Of a stretch of 64,000 bases of DNA, positions 26,734-36,058 are shown in pieces (the first letter of the stretch is position 1; each line of letters begins with the position of its first letter). The DNA is taken from positions 1 to 64,000 of the forward strand of contig JAOIXS010000002.1 of assembly GCA_028225715.1 (NCBI GenBank), in the 5' to 3' direction. The position numbers and the translations under genes are program-made. The notes beneath the pieces were generated by a model, which saw only the letters and a program-made list of their open reading frames with translations, had not been told where the DNA came from and did not search any database. This DNA is from Candidatus Pelagibacter sp. (lineage in GTDB: Bacteria; Pseudomonadota; Alphaproteobacteria; Pelagibacterales; Pelagibacteraceae).

Positions 26734-29091
26734 ATGTTAAGAATTACAGGATATAGTGACAAGTACCAAGCCTTTCCAGGTGAAAAAATTCAATTTTATG
26801 TAAACTCAGAAAAAAAAGAAAATTATGACGTTCAAATTGTAAGATTAATCCATGGAGATACAAATCCAGAAGGCCCTGGTTATAAAGAAGAAGAGATTGG
26901 TGCAACATGCAACAAATCTTACCAAGGTAGAAATCAAAAAGTTCATGGTGGCTCTTATGTTATTATTCCTCAAGATGATCGTCTAAATGTAGCGAGTTTT
27001 ACCTTGCAAGCTTATATATTTCCAACAACACCAGATAAAGGAAAACAGGGAATACTAACAAAATGGAATGAAAAAACTTCTAGTGGTTATGGTCTTTTTA
27101 TTGATGATAATTCTTGTTTATCAGTAATGATAGGAGATGGTCAAGGACAAGTTATGAACTTGTCTAGCGAAAAAAAATTAATGAGAAAAGTATGGTACCT
27201 TGTAGCAGTTAGTTACGATGCTGAAACTGGCAAGATTAAACTTTATCAAGAGCCTTGTGTTACTCCTACAAATGCTGGATTAGGGATGTCCTTATTACAT
27301 CCAGCTGATGAAACAACTGCATTTGTCGAAGCTACGAATAACTTAAAACCAAGAGCCAATGATGCTCCTTTTTTAATATCTGCATCAACAATTAATGATC
27401 ATTCAGGAAGACATATACATGGAGCTCACTACAAAGAAGCTTTAACACCTATTGAATTACCTGAGCAAGGATTTATTTATAATGGAAAAATTGATCGACC
27501 AAGATTAAGTAAAAAAGCCTTATCAAAGTCAGAAATTGAGTCTTTAGCAAGAGGCTATAGTGGTTGTTCAGCAGAACTTAGATCTGAGGTTGTTGGTGCT
27601 TGGGATTTTCATGCAAATATAACAAAAAATATTGCCTCAACTCACATTATTGACACGACTTCAAATCACTTAAATGGATTTATTGTAAATTTACCAGTGA
27701 GAGGAATGACAGGATACAATTGGACTGCTGATGAAATGGTTTTTCATCATAAACCTGATGAATATGGAGCTATACATTTTCATGATGACGATATTGATGA
27801 TGCTAGATGGGAAGTTGATTTTACTTTTGATGTTCCAGATATTATTAAAAGTGGAATTTACGCAGCAAGACTAAGAATTAATGGAGAAGATTCACCTGAA
27901 ACTGAGGATTTTATTCCGTTTGTTATAAAACCACCAAAAGGTAAAACTACTTCTAAAGTCCTATTTGTACTTCCATCAAATAGCTACATAGCATATTCAA
28001 ATGATAATTTAGCTACTAATTCTGTAGTTGCTGAACTACTAGCGGGTAAAGTTCCTGTTATGTCTGCAGCAGATTTATACTTAAATGAACATAGGGAATA
28101 TGGTTTATCAACTTACTCTTTACATTCTGATGGAAGTGGAGTTTGTTATTCATCTAGACTTCGACCAATTCTTAATATGAGACCTAAATATAGACATTGG
28201 TTATCACCTTCTTTATGGCAATTAAATGCAGACCTTCACTTAACAGATTGGCTTGAAGAAAAAAATATAGATTTTGATGTAATGACAGATGAAGACTTAC
28301 ATGTTGAAGGTGTTGATTTGTTAAATCGATACCAAGTTGTTTTAACAGGATCACACCCTGAGTACAGTTCAGAAAAAATGTTAGCAGCTTATGAGTCTTA
28401 TCAATTAAATGGTGGTAGATGGATTTATTTAGGAGCTGATGGGTTTTATTGGATTAGTGAGTACCACCCTGATAATTTAAATATTATTGAAGTTAGAAAA
28501 GGAGAAGCGGGTACAAGAGCGTGGACTGCGAATCCTGGTGAATATAATAATGCGTTTGATGGTAAATTTGGTGGTATGTGGCGTGCAAGAGGCAGAATAC
28601 CAAGTAAAGTTTGTGGATTAACTTTTACCGCATATGGCTTTGATGTTTCCTCATATTATAAAAGAGAACCAGATAGTAAAAAACCAGAATGCTCTTGGAT
28701 TTTTGAAGGTGTTGGTGAAAATGAAGTTATTGGAGATTTTGGTTTAGTTGGAGGAGGTGCTGCAGGAGTAGAATTAGATAGATATGACCTTGAATTTGGT
28801 ACACCTCATAATGCTTTCTTACTAGCAAGATCTGAAAATCACACCAACCTTATGTTACAAGTAAATGAAGAAATTCATTTTTCTGTAAGAGGTTATCATG
28901 GTGGTGGAACTGAAAATCCAATGGTTAGAGCTGACATGATCTACTATAAAACACCAAAAGATGGAGCCCTGTTTGCTCCAGGATCCCTTTCGTGGTGTGG
29001 AAGTTTATCGTACAATGAATACAATAATAATGTTTCTAAAATTTTAGAAAATGCGATTCGAGGATTTTTAAAAGAAGGACCATTACCATAA
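26734..29091 (+). CDS. N,N-dimethylformamidase-like large (beta) subunit
   Basis: A 785-residue protein. A LamG/concanavalin-like domain lies at about 75-270 (IIPQDDRLNVASFTLQAYIF onward). The C-terminal DMFase-type domain has TGSHPEY at 538-544 and YLGADGFYW at 565-573. Known DMFase hydrolyses dimethylformamide to formate and dimethylamine with a mononuclear iron held by two Tyr and a Glu; several Tyr and Glu are in the right region, but I cannot map the ligands with certainty. The true substrate is probably another amide. Confidence 0.82.
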   Translation: MLRITGYSDKYQAFPGEKIQFYVNSEKKENYDVQIVRLIHGDTNPEGPGYKEEEIGATCNKSYQGRNQKVHGGSYVIIPQDDRLNVASFTLQAYIFPTTPDKGKQGILTKWNEKTSSGYGLFIDDNSCLSVMIGDGQGQVMNLSSEKKLMRKVWYLVAVSYDAETGKIKLYQEPCVTPTNAGLGMSLLHPADETTAFVEATNNLKPRANDAPFLISASTINDHSGRHIHGAHYKEALTPIELPEQGFIYNGKIDRPRLSKKALSKSEIESLARGYSGCSAELRSEVVGAWDFHANITKNIASTHIIDTTSNHLNGFIVNLPVRGMTGYNWTADEMVFHHKPDEYGAIHFHDDDIDDARWEVDFTFDVPDIIKSGIYAARLRINGEDSPETEDFIPFVIKPPKGKTTSKVLFVLPSNSYIAYSNDNLATNSVVAELLAGKVPVMSAADLYLNEHREYGLSTYSLHSDGSGVCYSSRLRPILNMRPKYRHWLSPSLWQLNADLHLTDWLEEKNIDFDVMTDEDLHVEGVDLLNRYQVVLTGSHPEYSSEKMLAAYESYQLNGGRWIYLGADGFYWISEYHPDNLNIIEVRKGEAGTRAWTANPGEYNNAFDGKFGGMWRARGRIPSKVCGLTFTAYGFDVSSYYKREPDSKKPECSWIFEGVGENEVIGDFGLVGGGAAGVELDRYDLEFGTPHNAFLLARSENHTNLMLQVNEEIHFSVRGYHGGGTENPMVRADMIYYKTPKDGALFAPGSLSWCGSLSYNEYNNNVSKILENAIRGFLKEGPLP

Positions 29092-29459
29092 TGAAAGACC
29101 AATTAATTAATAGACCAAAAGGAACAGATGGTAAGGCTATTCTTGGATCTGATAATACAACAGCTTTAAATCAATTAGAAAAAGTAGCATTGAATGATTT
29201 AGATAAAGATAAGATCGGTGATCTGGCAGAGTGTCTTTTTGTTCTTAATAATAAAAAATATGGACCAATCCCAGGTGCATATATGGTGATGTGCACAAAA
29301 CCTGGAAAAGAGTGGTGTGTGGCACAATTAAATGCAGATAGAGCTAAACCATTTATTTTATATGAAGACAAAGTTTTTACTTCAATTGTGGAAGCACAAC
29401 AAGCTGCTGAAAAAATTAAAAAAGAAAGAGGTGAGACAGCACCAAGACGTTGCACCTAG
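29091..29459 (+). CDS. Second DMFase small-subunit-like protein
   Basis: A 122-residue protein not recognised by family. Residues around PGAYMVMCTKPGKEWCVAQL align without gaps with LTVCKRPHEDYRIGV of the small subunit at 26302, sharing the Cys, Pro, aromatic, Arg, Pro and Glu positions. This suggests a diverged duplicate. Its ATG overlaps the large-subunit stop by one base, so the large subunit is flanked by two related small proteins. Confidence 0.55.
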   Translation: MKDQLINRPKGTDGKAILGSDNTTALNQLEKVALNDLDKDKIGDLAECLFVLNNKKYGPIPGAYMVMCTKPGKEWCVAQLNADRAKPFILYEDKVFTSIVEAQQAAEKIKKERGETAPRRCT

Positions 29460-29481
29460 ACAACAAAAAAGAATTCAAGAT

Positions 29482-29760
29482 ATGGCTCAATCTAAAGTCC
29501 TTATAGAAAATGATAAAACTATAGTGACTGAGTGGTCATTTAATGTGGGTGACAGCACAGGTCACCATACTCATAAATATAATTACATAGTAATTCCAAT
29601 GCTTGATGGAGAATTAAAAATAATAGATAATAAAAAAAATGAAACAATTTCGAAACTCACTAAAGGTGGTGCTTATTATAGAGAAAAAGGAGTAGAACAT
29701 AATGTCTTTAATAATAATAACTTTCCTTACTCCTTTATTGAGGTTGAATTAAAAAAATAA
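29482..29760 (+). CDS. Cupin-domain protein
   Basis: A 92-residue single-domain cupin. HHTHKYNYIVIPMLDGEL carries the first metal motif (His-x-His) and GGAYYREKGVEHNVFN the second, with its His. I chose the ATG at 29482 (MAQSKVLIEN). A longer frame from 29332 would overlap the preceding gene by 128 bases with Lys-rich, non-family residues. Such cupins bind metal and act as small dioxygenases, isomerases or ligand binders. Confidence 0.75.
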   Translation: MAQSKVLIENDKTIVTEWSFNVGDSTGHHTHKYNYIVIPMLDGELKIIDNKKNETISKLTKGGAYYREKGVEHNVFNNNNFPYSFIEVELKK

Positions 29761-29764
29761 AATT

Positions 29765-31831
29765 ATGTCAGAAAAATCTGTTTGGTTATTTATTTTTATA
29801 TTGCTTTATGCTGCCTATGGTTTTTTTTGGGGTGTGAGAGGATCAAGAAATAATTCTAAAAATGCAGAAAATTACTATTTAGCAAATAGAAGTATCTCTT
29901 CATGGGTATTTTTTTTTGCAGCAACGGCAGCAACATTTGCAGGTTTAACTGTAATCTCTCAAACTAGCCTTGTTTTTCATGACGGCTTTCAATATGTTGG
30001 AACAGCATTTATCGCTATAACTGTTCCTTTAGGAAGTATATTTTTTTTTAAACGACAATGGATGTTAAGTAGAAAGTTTGGATACATTACCCCTGGAGAA
30101 ATGTATTATGATTATTATAAGAGTGACACAATTCGTGTTATTTCAGTTTTAGTAACTTTTTTTTTCGCAATACCCTTACTTGCTGTTTTATTTGGTGCTA
30201 CAGGCTATCTAGTAAATACATTAACTGGTGAGTATGTTTCTAGAGAATTAGGTATGTGGGTAATATCTACTATTGTTTTGTTTTATGTTACAAGAGGAGG
30301 TTTTAAATCTATCTTTAGTGTTGGAGTAGTACAATCCTGGCTTTATTTTTTAACAATAATTATTTTAGGTTTAATCACTTATTCTTTTATAGGGGATATT
30401 GAAACTTTTGGTAAATCTTTAGCAAAAGTAGCAAGTACAAAAATTAGTTTTTGGGGAAATACTAATGGATATGGAGGAGGTGATTATAATAGTTATTTTG
30501 CATTACCAGGGGTTATCCAATGGGTTGCAGGATTAGGAAAAAATGAAGCAGTTGGTGGTCCTTGGACAGCTATGATGATATTTACTTTTACAATTACTTT
30601 TATGGGGATAGTTCTTTCCCCATCATTTTCAATGTTAAGTTATTCAGCCAAACATCCAAAAGCCTTTTCTTATTATCAAATATGGGGATCAGCAGTTATT
30701 GTTGGTTTATTGTTATTTATATTTACAACTTTTCAAGGAATTGGAGCTAATTTATTAGGAGCAAATGCTGAAATCAATAGTAGCGGTCTTTCTATAAACA
30801 AATTGTTACCAGAAGTGTCTAACAAAGATCACTCATTAATTATTTATCATATTATAAATTTAATGGATAAGCACGCTCTTTGGTTAACTGGTTTATTAGC
30901 AGTAGGATTAGTTGCAGCACTTCAGTCTACAGCAGCTGTTCTTTTAATGACATCAGGAAGTATTGTTACAAGAGATCTATATAAAGCTTACCTTGGTAAA
31001 AACATAAGTTGGGAAAAAGAACTTAGTGCAGCTCGTATAATAATGCTGTTAATATTTTTAGCATCACTTTATTTAGCAACATTTGCAAAGCCGGCGATGA
31101 TTATATTTAGTGGAATTTCGATTGCTATAGCATTCCAGTTTTTGATAGTTTTACTCGGTCTTGTTTGGTTTCCTTGGATAACAAGAGGTGCTGCAATATC
31201 TGGTGTTATAATTGGAATAATAATTGTTATTTTAACTGAAACTATTGGTCAACAGATTTCAGGAAATAGATTACCTTGGGGAAGATGGCCTTTTACTATT
31301 CATTCTGGTGTATGGGGCTTATTATTTAATGTATTTATTTGTTTTTCAGTTTCTGCTTTTTCATCATTAACAAAAATAGACTCAGATAGAGAATATCGTC
31401 AAAAATTTCATGATTTTTTAAATGAGCATATGGGGCTTCATCCAAGTAGAACAAAACTAAGATCTTTTGCATATGTTATATCTTTAATATGGTTATTCTT
31501 TGGAGTAGGTCCAGGCCAAGTACTTGGTAATAATTTTTTTGGAGCTCCAGATGCAGGATATGAATTTTGGATTTTAAAAATACCCTCTTTATGGGGCTAT
31601 CAATTAATATGGTGGTTTTTTGGAATTGGGTTAATTTGGTTTTTAGCAAGTAAAATGGATTTATCAACTTTACCAAACAAACCTATACAGCCTGGTGATC
31701 TTCATAAACACCCAGATGAGGTCTCAGGAGAAAAAAATTATTTAGATAATTTAGGAACAGGCTATGGTTGGATTTTAATATTAATAGGTATGGCTATATT
31801 TTCAATAATCTTTTATGTTTATTATGTTTAA
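29765..31831 (+). CDS. Sodium:solute symporter (SSS family)
   Basis: A 688-residue membrane protein with about 13-15 hydrophobic helices. The early blocks YYLANRSISSWVFFFAATAATFAGLT and FGYITPGEMYYDYYKSD (each split here by loops) match SSS transporters. It is longer than the usual 480-600 residues because of C-terminal helices (IWLFFGVGPGQVLG onward). It presumably imports the substrate used by the surrounding enzymes. The amino-acid, urea or quaternary amine type cannot be told apart. Confidence 0.85.
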   Translation: MSEKSVWLFIFILLYAAYGFFWGVRGSRNNSKNAENYYLANRSISSWVFFFAATAATFAGLTVISQTSLVFHDGFQYVGTAFIAITVPLGSIFFFKRQWMLSRKFGYITPGEMYYDYYKSDTIRVISVLVTFFFAIPLLAVLFGATGYLVNTLTGEYVSRELGMWVISTIVLFYVTRGGFKSIFSVGVVQSWLYFLTIIILGLITYSFIGDIETFGKSLAKVASTKISFWGNTNGYGGGDYNSYFALPGVIQWVAGLGKNEAVGGPWTAMMIFTFTITFMGIVLSPSFSMLSYSAKHPKAFSYYQIWGSAVIVGLLLFIFTTFQGIGANLLGANAEINSSGLSINKLLPEVSNKDHSLIIYHIINLMDKHALWLTGLLAVGLVAALQSTAAVLLMTSGSIVTRDLYKAYLGKNISWEKELSAARIIMLLIFLASLYLATFAKPAMIIFSGISIAIAFQFLIVLLGLVWFPWITRGAAISGVIIGIIIVILTETIGQQISGNRLPWGRWPFTIHSGVWGLLFNVFICFSVSAFSSLTKIDSDREYRQKFHDFLNEHMGLHPSRTKLRSFAYVISLIWLFFGVGPGQVLGNNFFGAPDAGYEFWILKIPSLWGYQLIWWFFGIGLIWFLASKMDLSTLPNKPIQPGDLHKHPDEVSGEKNYLDNLGTGYGWILILIGMAIFSIIFYVYYV

Positions 31832-31836
31832 GTTTT

Positions 31837-33009
31837 ATGAGTAAAGATAATTTTATATTTAACACAACTTCAGGAATTAGGTTTGGCAGTGGAATGTCTA
31901 AGCTATGTTCTGAAGAAGTATCTAAAAAATTAGGACCAAATATTTTATTTATTACTGATAAAGATTTAATGTCATTAAAATTAACAGAACCAACTCTAAA
32001 TGAATTAAGAAAATTTTCATCTTTAGTCGAAATATTTCAAGATGTAGAAGCTGATCCATCTATCAAAACACTTTTGAATGCTATTGAAGTAGGAAAAAAA
32101 ATAAATGCCACAGGTGTTATAGGATTCGGTGGAGGCTCTTCAATGGATGTTGCTAAGTTAACCTCTTTAATTTTAGGTTCTAACGAAAATATTGAGGATG
32201 CCTGGGGTGTCTCCAACGCTAAAGGTCCAAGGTTACCACTAGTTTTAGTACCAACTACTGCTGGAACTGGTTCGGAAGTAACTCCTATATCTATTATCAC
32301 GGTTGGTGAAGAAGAAAAAAAAGGTGTATCATCAGCAATAATTTTACCTGATATTGCAATTTTAGACCCTGATTTAACAATTGGATTACCATCACATACA
32401 ACTGCAGCAACAGGTATAGATGCAATGGTTCATGCGATAGAGGCTTATACCTCAGCAAGCAAAAATAATAATCCAATTTCAAAAATGTTAGCTATAGAGG
32501 CGCTAAAGCTTTTGGCTGGCTCAATTGAAAAAGCAGTATTTGATGGATCTGATATTGAAGCAAGAGGTAACATGTTAATTGGAGCAATGTTAGCTGGAAA
32601 AGCTTTTGCAAATTCACCTGTCGCAGCAGTTCATGCTCTTGCTTATCCTATTGGAGGTACTTTTCATGTGTCACATGGGTTATCGAATTCACTAGTTCTT
32701 CCATATGTTTTAAGATTTAATAGTGCGGATAATAAAACAACCAAAGACTATGCCGAACTAGCACCATTTATTTTTCCAGAGATTAATACAGATCAAGGCA
32801 ACCAAGCAGTATGTAAAGAATTTATTGATCAATTAGAACTTTTATCAAAAAAAATTGGACTTCCTCAAAAATTAAGAGAGGTAAATATCCCAAAAGATGC
32901 ATGTAAAAAAATGGCTTCAGATGCAATGAAACAGTCTCGTTTATTAGTTAATAACCCAAGAGAAGTAACAGAAAATGACGCACTTAATATTTATGAGGCT
33001 GCTTGGTAG
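31837..33009 (+). CDS. Iron-containing alcohol dehydrogenase
   Basis: A 390-residue group III alcohol dehydrogenase (ATG at 31837; a frame from 31768 inside the symporter gene is not needed). The NAD loop is GFGGGSSMDVAK. PTTAGTGSEVTPISI is the family signature. Metal ligands fall in GIDAMVHAIEAYTS and HALAYPIGGTFHVSHG. It oxidises an alcohol or reduces an aldehyde; the substrate is unknown. Five bases after the symporter. Confidence 0.92.
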   Translation: MSKDNFIFNTTSGIRFGSGMSKLCSEEVSKKLGPNILFITDKDLMSLKLTEPTLNELRKFSSLVEIFQDVEADPSIKTLLNAIEVGKKINATGVIGFGGGSSMDVAKLTSLILGSNENIEDAWGVSNAKGPRLPLVLVPTTAGTGSEVTPISIITVGEEEKKGVSSAIILPDIAILDPDLTIGLPSHTTAATGIDAMVHAIEAYTSASKNNNPISKMLAIEALKLLAGSIEKAVFDGSDIEARGNMLIGAMLAGKAFANSPVAAVHALAYPIGGTFHVSHGLSNSLVLPYVLRFNSADNKTTKDYAELAPFIFPEINTDQGNQAVCKEFIDQLELLSKKIGLPQKLREVNIPKDACKKMASDAMKQSRLLVNNPREVTENDALNIYEAAW

Positions 33010-33017
33010 TAATTCTT

Positions 33018-33854
33018 ATGGAACAAAAAAATAAAGATATTTTTGAACAAACAACAAAATTTAATACAGGCGTTCGACTGTATATGTTTCAAACAGGGTC
33101 TATTAAAACTAAAGTAAAATTTATTAAAATGAATCAAGGTGAGGAACCTTATGAAATTCCTGTTCCATGGTTTTTAATTAAACATCCCCAAGGAGATGTT
33201 ATTATTGACGGTGGAATGCCAATTGAAGCAGCTCTTGATAAACATAAGCATTGGGGCTCAGTAGCTGATGTTTATGATCCAGTGATGAAAGTATCAGAAT
33301 GGTGTAGAGATCAAGTAAAAACTGTCAATACAAACCCAGAAGATGTAAAAAATGTTATTCAAACTCATTTACACTTAGATCATTCAGGAGCAATAGGGCA
33401 CTTTCCAAATGCTACACATATAACTCAAAGAATAGAATATGATTATGCATTTAATCCTGATTGGTTTTCGCAACCAGCTTATGTGAGAGAAGACTTTGAT
33501 AAACCTAATATTAGATGGAAATTTTTACAGGGAAAAAAAACAGATTATTTTGATTTATATGGTGATGGAGTTATTAAAATAATATTTACACCAGGCCATA
33601 CACCAGGACACCAATCTGTGTTGCTTAATTTACCAAAAACAGGTCATATGTTATTAACAGGAGATGCTTGTTATACAGGCGATCATTGGTGTGATCGATG
33701 TTTGCCTGGACTTGTTGCATCAGCTTCTGATGCGGCTGACTCAGTAGCAAAATTAAGAAAGATTGCAAAAGAAACTAATGCAAAGGTTGTTTGGGGTCAT
33801 GATCCAGTTACATGGTTAGAGTGGAAAAAGGCACCGATGTTCTATTATGATTAG
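33018..33854 (+). CDS. Metallo-beta-lactamase-fold hydrolase (AHL-lactonase-like)
   Basis: A 278-residue two-zinc hydrolase. The signature THLHLDHSGAIG gives the HxHxDH site. Further ligands lie in FTPGHTPGHQS and LTGDACY. This arrangement is that of AttM/AiiA-type lactonases, and a lactone or ester is the likely substrate. I chose the ATG at 33018; a TTG at 33003 overlaps the preceding gene. Last gene of the rightward rhodopsin block. Confidence 0.86.
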   Translation: MEQKNKDIFEQTTKFNTGVRLYMFQTGSIKTKVKFIKMNQGEEPYEIPVPWFLIKHPQGDVIIDGGMPIEAALDKHKHWGSVADVYDPVMKVSEWCRDQVKTVNTNPEDVKNVIQTHLHLDHSGAIGHFPNATHITQRIEYDYAFNPDWFSQPAYVREDFDKPNIRWKFLQGKKTDYFDLYGDGVIKIIFTPGHTPGHQSVLLNLPKTGHMLLTGDACYTGDHWCDRCLPGLVASASDAADSVAKLRKIAKETNAKVVWGHDPVTWLEWKKAPMFYYD

Positions 33855-33862
33855 TTCAAAAA

Positions 33863-34465
33863 CTATTTAGCTTCCAAGGGAACTGTAGATTTCATAAAAT
33901 CTTTTTGTCTAAAATTTTTTAACCATTTTATAAGCTTAGGTGAATCTTTCTCCCATTGGTTATCAAGTCTAAAATTTGTATATTCTAGTGAACAAGCAAT
34001 AGCTATTTGATCCATAGTTAAATAATTATCGTTATAATTTTTCCAATTTTCTTCAAGCCATTTGATAGTCCTTGCTATTCTAATTTCTTGTTTATTGATA
34101 AAACTATTACTTTGCTCATTAGTTGGTCTAATTATTTCCATACGTCTCTCTAAAACTGATTCCATTAATCCATTTGCAACCGAAACCATTGAAATAATTT
34201 TAAAATATTCATTTTTTGGAAAAAGAGTTTTTTTATTCGAAATTGAGTCTAAATAAACACAAATATTATCACTATCAATAATTGCTAAATCATTAATTAG
34301 TAGAGTTGGTATTTTTCTTAAAGGATTATGTTTATCTAAAAAACTAGCTTCTTGTACTTTAATTATTTTTTCTTCTAAAACTATCTCTTGAACCATAGAG
34401 GTAATTTTTGTTTTTCTTCCAAAGGGTGAGTTTGGACCATTAAATAATATCAGTTTATTTGTCAT
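33863..34465 (-). CDS. Glutathione S-transferase family protein
   Basis: A 200-residue protein with an N-terminal thioredoxin-like half (LFNGPNSPFGRKTKI, where the Ser-Pro-Phe pattern replaces Cys-Pro-x-Cys), the cis-Pro segment KIPTLLI and IDSDNICVYLDS, followed by an all-helical half. This is the layout of bacterial GSTs of unknown substrate. It converges on the lactonase with eight bases between. Confidence 0.85.
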   Translation of the reverse strand: MTNKLILFNGPNSPFGRKTKITSMVQEIVLEEKIIKVQEASFLDKHNPLRKIPTLLINDLAIIDSDNICVYLDSISNKKTLFPKNEYFKIISMVSVANGLMESVLERRMEIIRPTNEQSNSFINKQEIRIARTIKWLEENWKNYNDNYLTMDQIAIACSLEYTNFRLDNQWEKDSPKLIKWLKNFRQKDFMKSTVPLEAK

Positions 34466-34469
34466 AAAA

Positions 34470-34667
34470 TTATAATTTACAAATAAGAGAAAACATATTG
34501 ATAACTAAAAAAGTCAATATTTCCTCTTTTAAGTCCTCATAGTTAATTTTTTTTATATCAACAGAAGATAAGGCGACATCTACTAAACTTTTTGTATCTT
34601 CTTTTGAAATGCCAATTTCATCAGACAGATCATCAATAATTTGTGAGTACTGTTTTGTATTTTTCAT
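34470..34667 (-). CDS. Small acidic protein of unknown function (65 aa)
   Basis: A short, helical, acidic protein (SDEIGISKEDTKSLVDVAL) with a hydrophobic C-terminus. I do not recognise it. It follows the biotin carrier gene by 11 bases on the same strand and precedes the GST by four, so it probably belongs to this transcript. A link to the carboxylase is only positional. Confidence 0.5.
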   Translation of the reverse strand: MKNTKQYSQIIDDLSDEIGISKEDTKSLVDVALSSVDIKKINYEDLKEEILTFLVINMFSLICKL

Positions 34668-34678
34668 AGTTAATATTT

Positions 34679-34897
34679 TTATTCAATAATAATAGCAACT
34701 GTTCCAGGATCTACCGCCTCTTGATCATTTACAATATTGACTTCAATAATCTTTCCATCCACTGGAGAGTTATGGTGAACCTCTGTTTTCATCACTTCCA
34801 TAATAAATAAATCATCATCTTTTTTAACAATGTCACCTACTTTAACTAACACCTTCCATATATTACCTGGGACTGTTGTTTTTACTTCAGTTGTCAT
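34679..34897 (-). CDS. Biotin carboxyl carrier protein (free-standing)
   Basis: A 72-residue biotinyl-lipoyl domain. The biotinylated lysine is K37 in MEVMKTEVH; the usual Ala-Met-Lys-Met reads Val-Met-Lys-Thr here. GNIWKVLVKVGDIVKKDD and SPVDGKIIEV are the flanking hammerhead strands. It presumably carries carboxyl-biotin between the biotin carboxylase encoded at 36059 and the PxpB/PxpC carboxyltransferase. Confidence 0.9.
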   Translation of the reverse strand: MTTEVKTTVPGNIWKVLVKVGDIVKKDDDLFIMEVMKTEVHHNSPVDGKIIEVNIVNDQEAVDPGTVAIIIE

Positions 34898-34925
34898 GTT
34901 TAGTTGTTCCTTTCATACATAATTG

Positions 34926-36053
34926 TTAATTAAAAAAATGAACTTTCATATTCTTTAAACCTTTTTTTTCCATCATTTTTCCTCTTTTTTTTTCATCTAG
35001 TTTATTTTTTTCAAAATCTACTACTTTAATTGGACCAACTTTTTTAGTCGTTAAATCATTATCAATTTTTTTATCATTATTAAAAGACTCAAGACTTTCT
35101 TCACTACAAATAATTGACTGCTCAGACCTCAATAATTGTGCTTTCTCAACTGAAACTTCAATAAAATTAAAAGTATCACCTGGTTTTGCTTGTCCTAACT
35201 TCCAAAATGCAGAAGATGGAACTGTATATGGATTTATAAAACCGCCCATGCTAGGTCCATCATTAACAAGTATTATAGGAGTTTGACCAGCTAGGTTTAT
35301 AGCTCCAGCAGGATAACCCTGATCAATTATATTTGAAGGCTCGGAACCATTTTCAAGACTTTTATTTGTTGCTTTTTCAGTAAAAGATAATTTAGGTCCA
35401 TCTAACCTATATCCTGTTCTGTCACTTTTTGCTTGTAATTTCCATTTAGAATTAAGAAAAATTTCATGACCTTTTTTATCCACCCAATCATCATTTGGAC
35501 CTAATACAACTTCAATTGACCAATTTTTATCTGTAGACATTATTGGTATTGAATTTTTTTTAATTTTTCTTTTAGTGATGGTTTTATTTCCTCTTAATGG
35601 TAAAGTTTGACCATCCTGAATTGCCCTACCATCAATTCCGCCCACACCTGCTTTATGAAATGTTGATCTAGAACCTAACCATGGTTCACTATTTATACCA
35701 CCTGAAAAGGCAATATATGATCTGGCTCCTATAGTTGCAAACTCCATTTCCAAGGTTTGATTTGCCTTAACTTCTATACTTTCCCATAATGGAATTTTTT
35801 TACCATCTAATTTAGGAGACATGTTTGCACCTGTAATAGCAATCATTCTATCATTTTTAAATTTAAGTGTTGGGCCCATAAATTGACACTCTAGCGCCGC
35901 TTCACCAGGTTGATTTCCAACTAGAATGTTTGCAAGTCTAAAAGACCAGCTATCCATTGGACCTGAAGCTGGAAATCCTTGATTTAAAGTTCCAATTCTT
36001 CCAGGATAATCTTGGACTGATGTTTCTAAACCTTTTTTAATTACTTTTACCAT
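34926..36053 (-). CDS. pxpC: PxpC/KipA-type carboxyltransferase subunit with special tail
   Basis: A 375-residue KipA/AHS2 protein. GLETSVQDYPGRIGTLNQGF and ASGPMDSWSFRLANILVGN are the N-terminal signatures, and NDGPSMGGFINPYTV lies near the end of the domain. In 5-oxoprolinase PxpABC and in urea carboxylase this fold acts on an amide or lactam. After about residue 315 comes a Lys/Asp-rich tail with IKVVDFE (342-348) and a terminal MKVHFFN. The tail is not part of the family and resembles tails on two other proteins of this locus. Confidence 0.88.
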   Translation of the reverse strand: MVKVIKKGLETSVQDYPGRIGTLNQGFPASGPMDSWSFRLANILVGNQPGEAALECQFMGPTLKFKNDRMIAITGANMSPKLDGKKIPLWESIEVKANQTLEMEFATIGARSYIAFSGGINSEPWLGSRSTFHKAGVGGIDGRAIQDGQTLPLRGNKTITKRKIKKNSIPIMSTDKNWSIEVVLGPNDDWVDKKGHEIFLNSKWKLQAKSDRTGYRLDGPKLSFTEKATNKSLENGSEPSNIIDQGYPAGAINLAGQTPIILVNDGPSMGGFINPYTVPSSAFWKLGQAKPGDTFNFIEVSVEKAQLLRSEQSIICSEESLESFNNDKKIDNDLTTKKVGPIKVVDFEKNKLDEKKRGKMMEKKGLKNMKVHFFN

Positions 36054-36058
36054 AAAAG

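Noticed and set aside
29332..29481. N-terminal extension of the cupin frame
   Set aside because: Overlaps the preceding gene by 128 bases in another frame and encodes Lys-rich sequence unlike cupins; the ATG at 29482 fits better.
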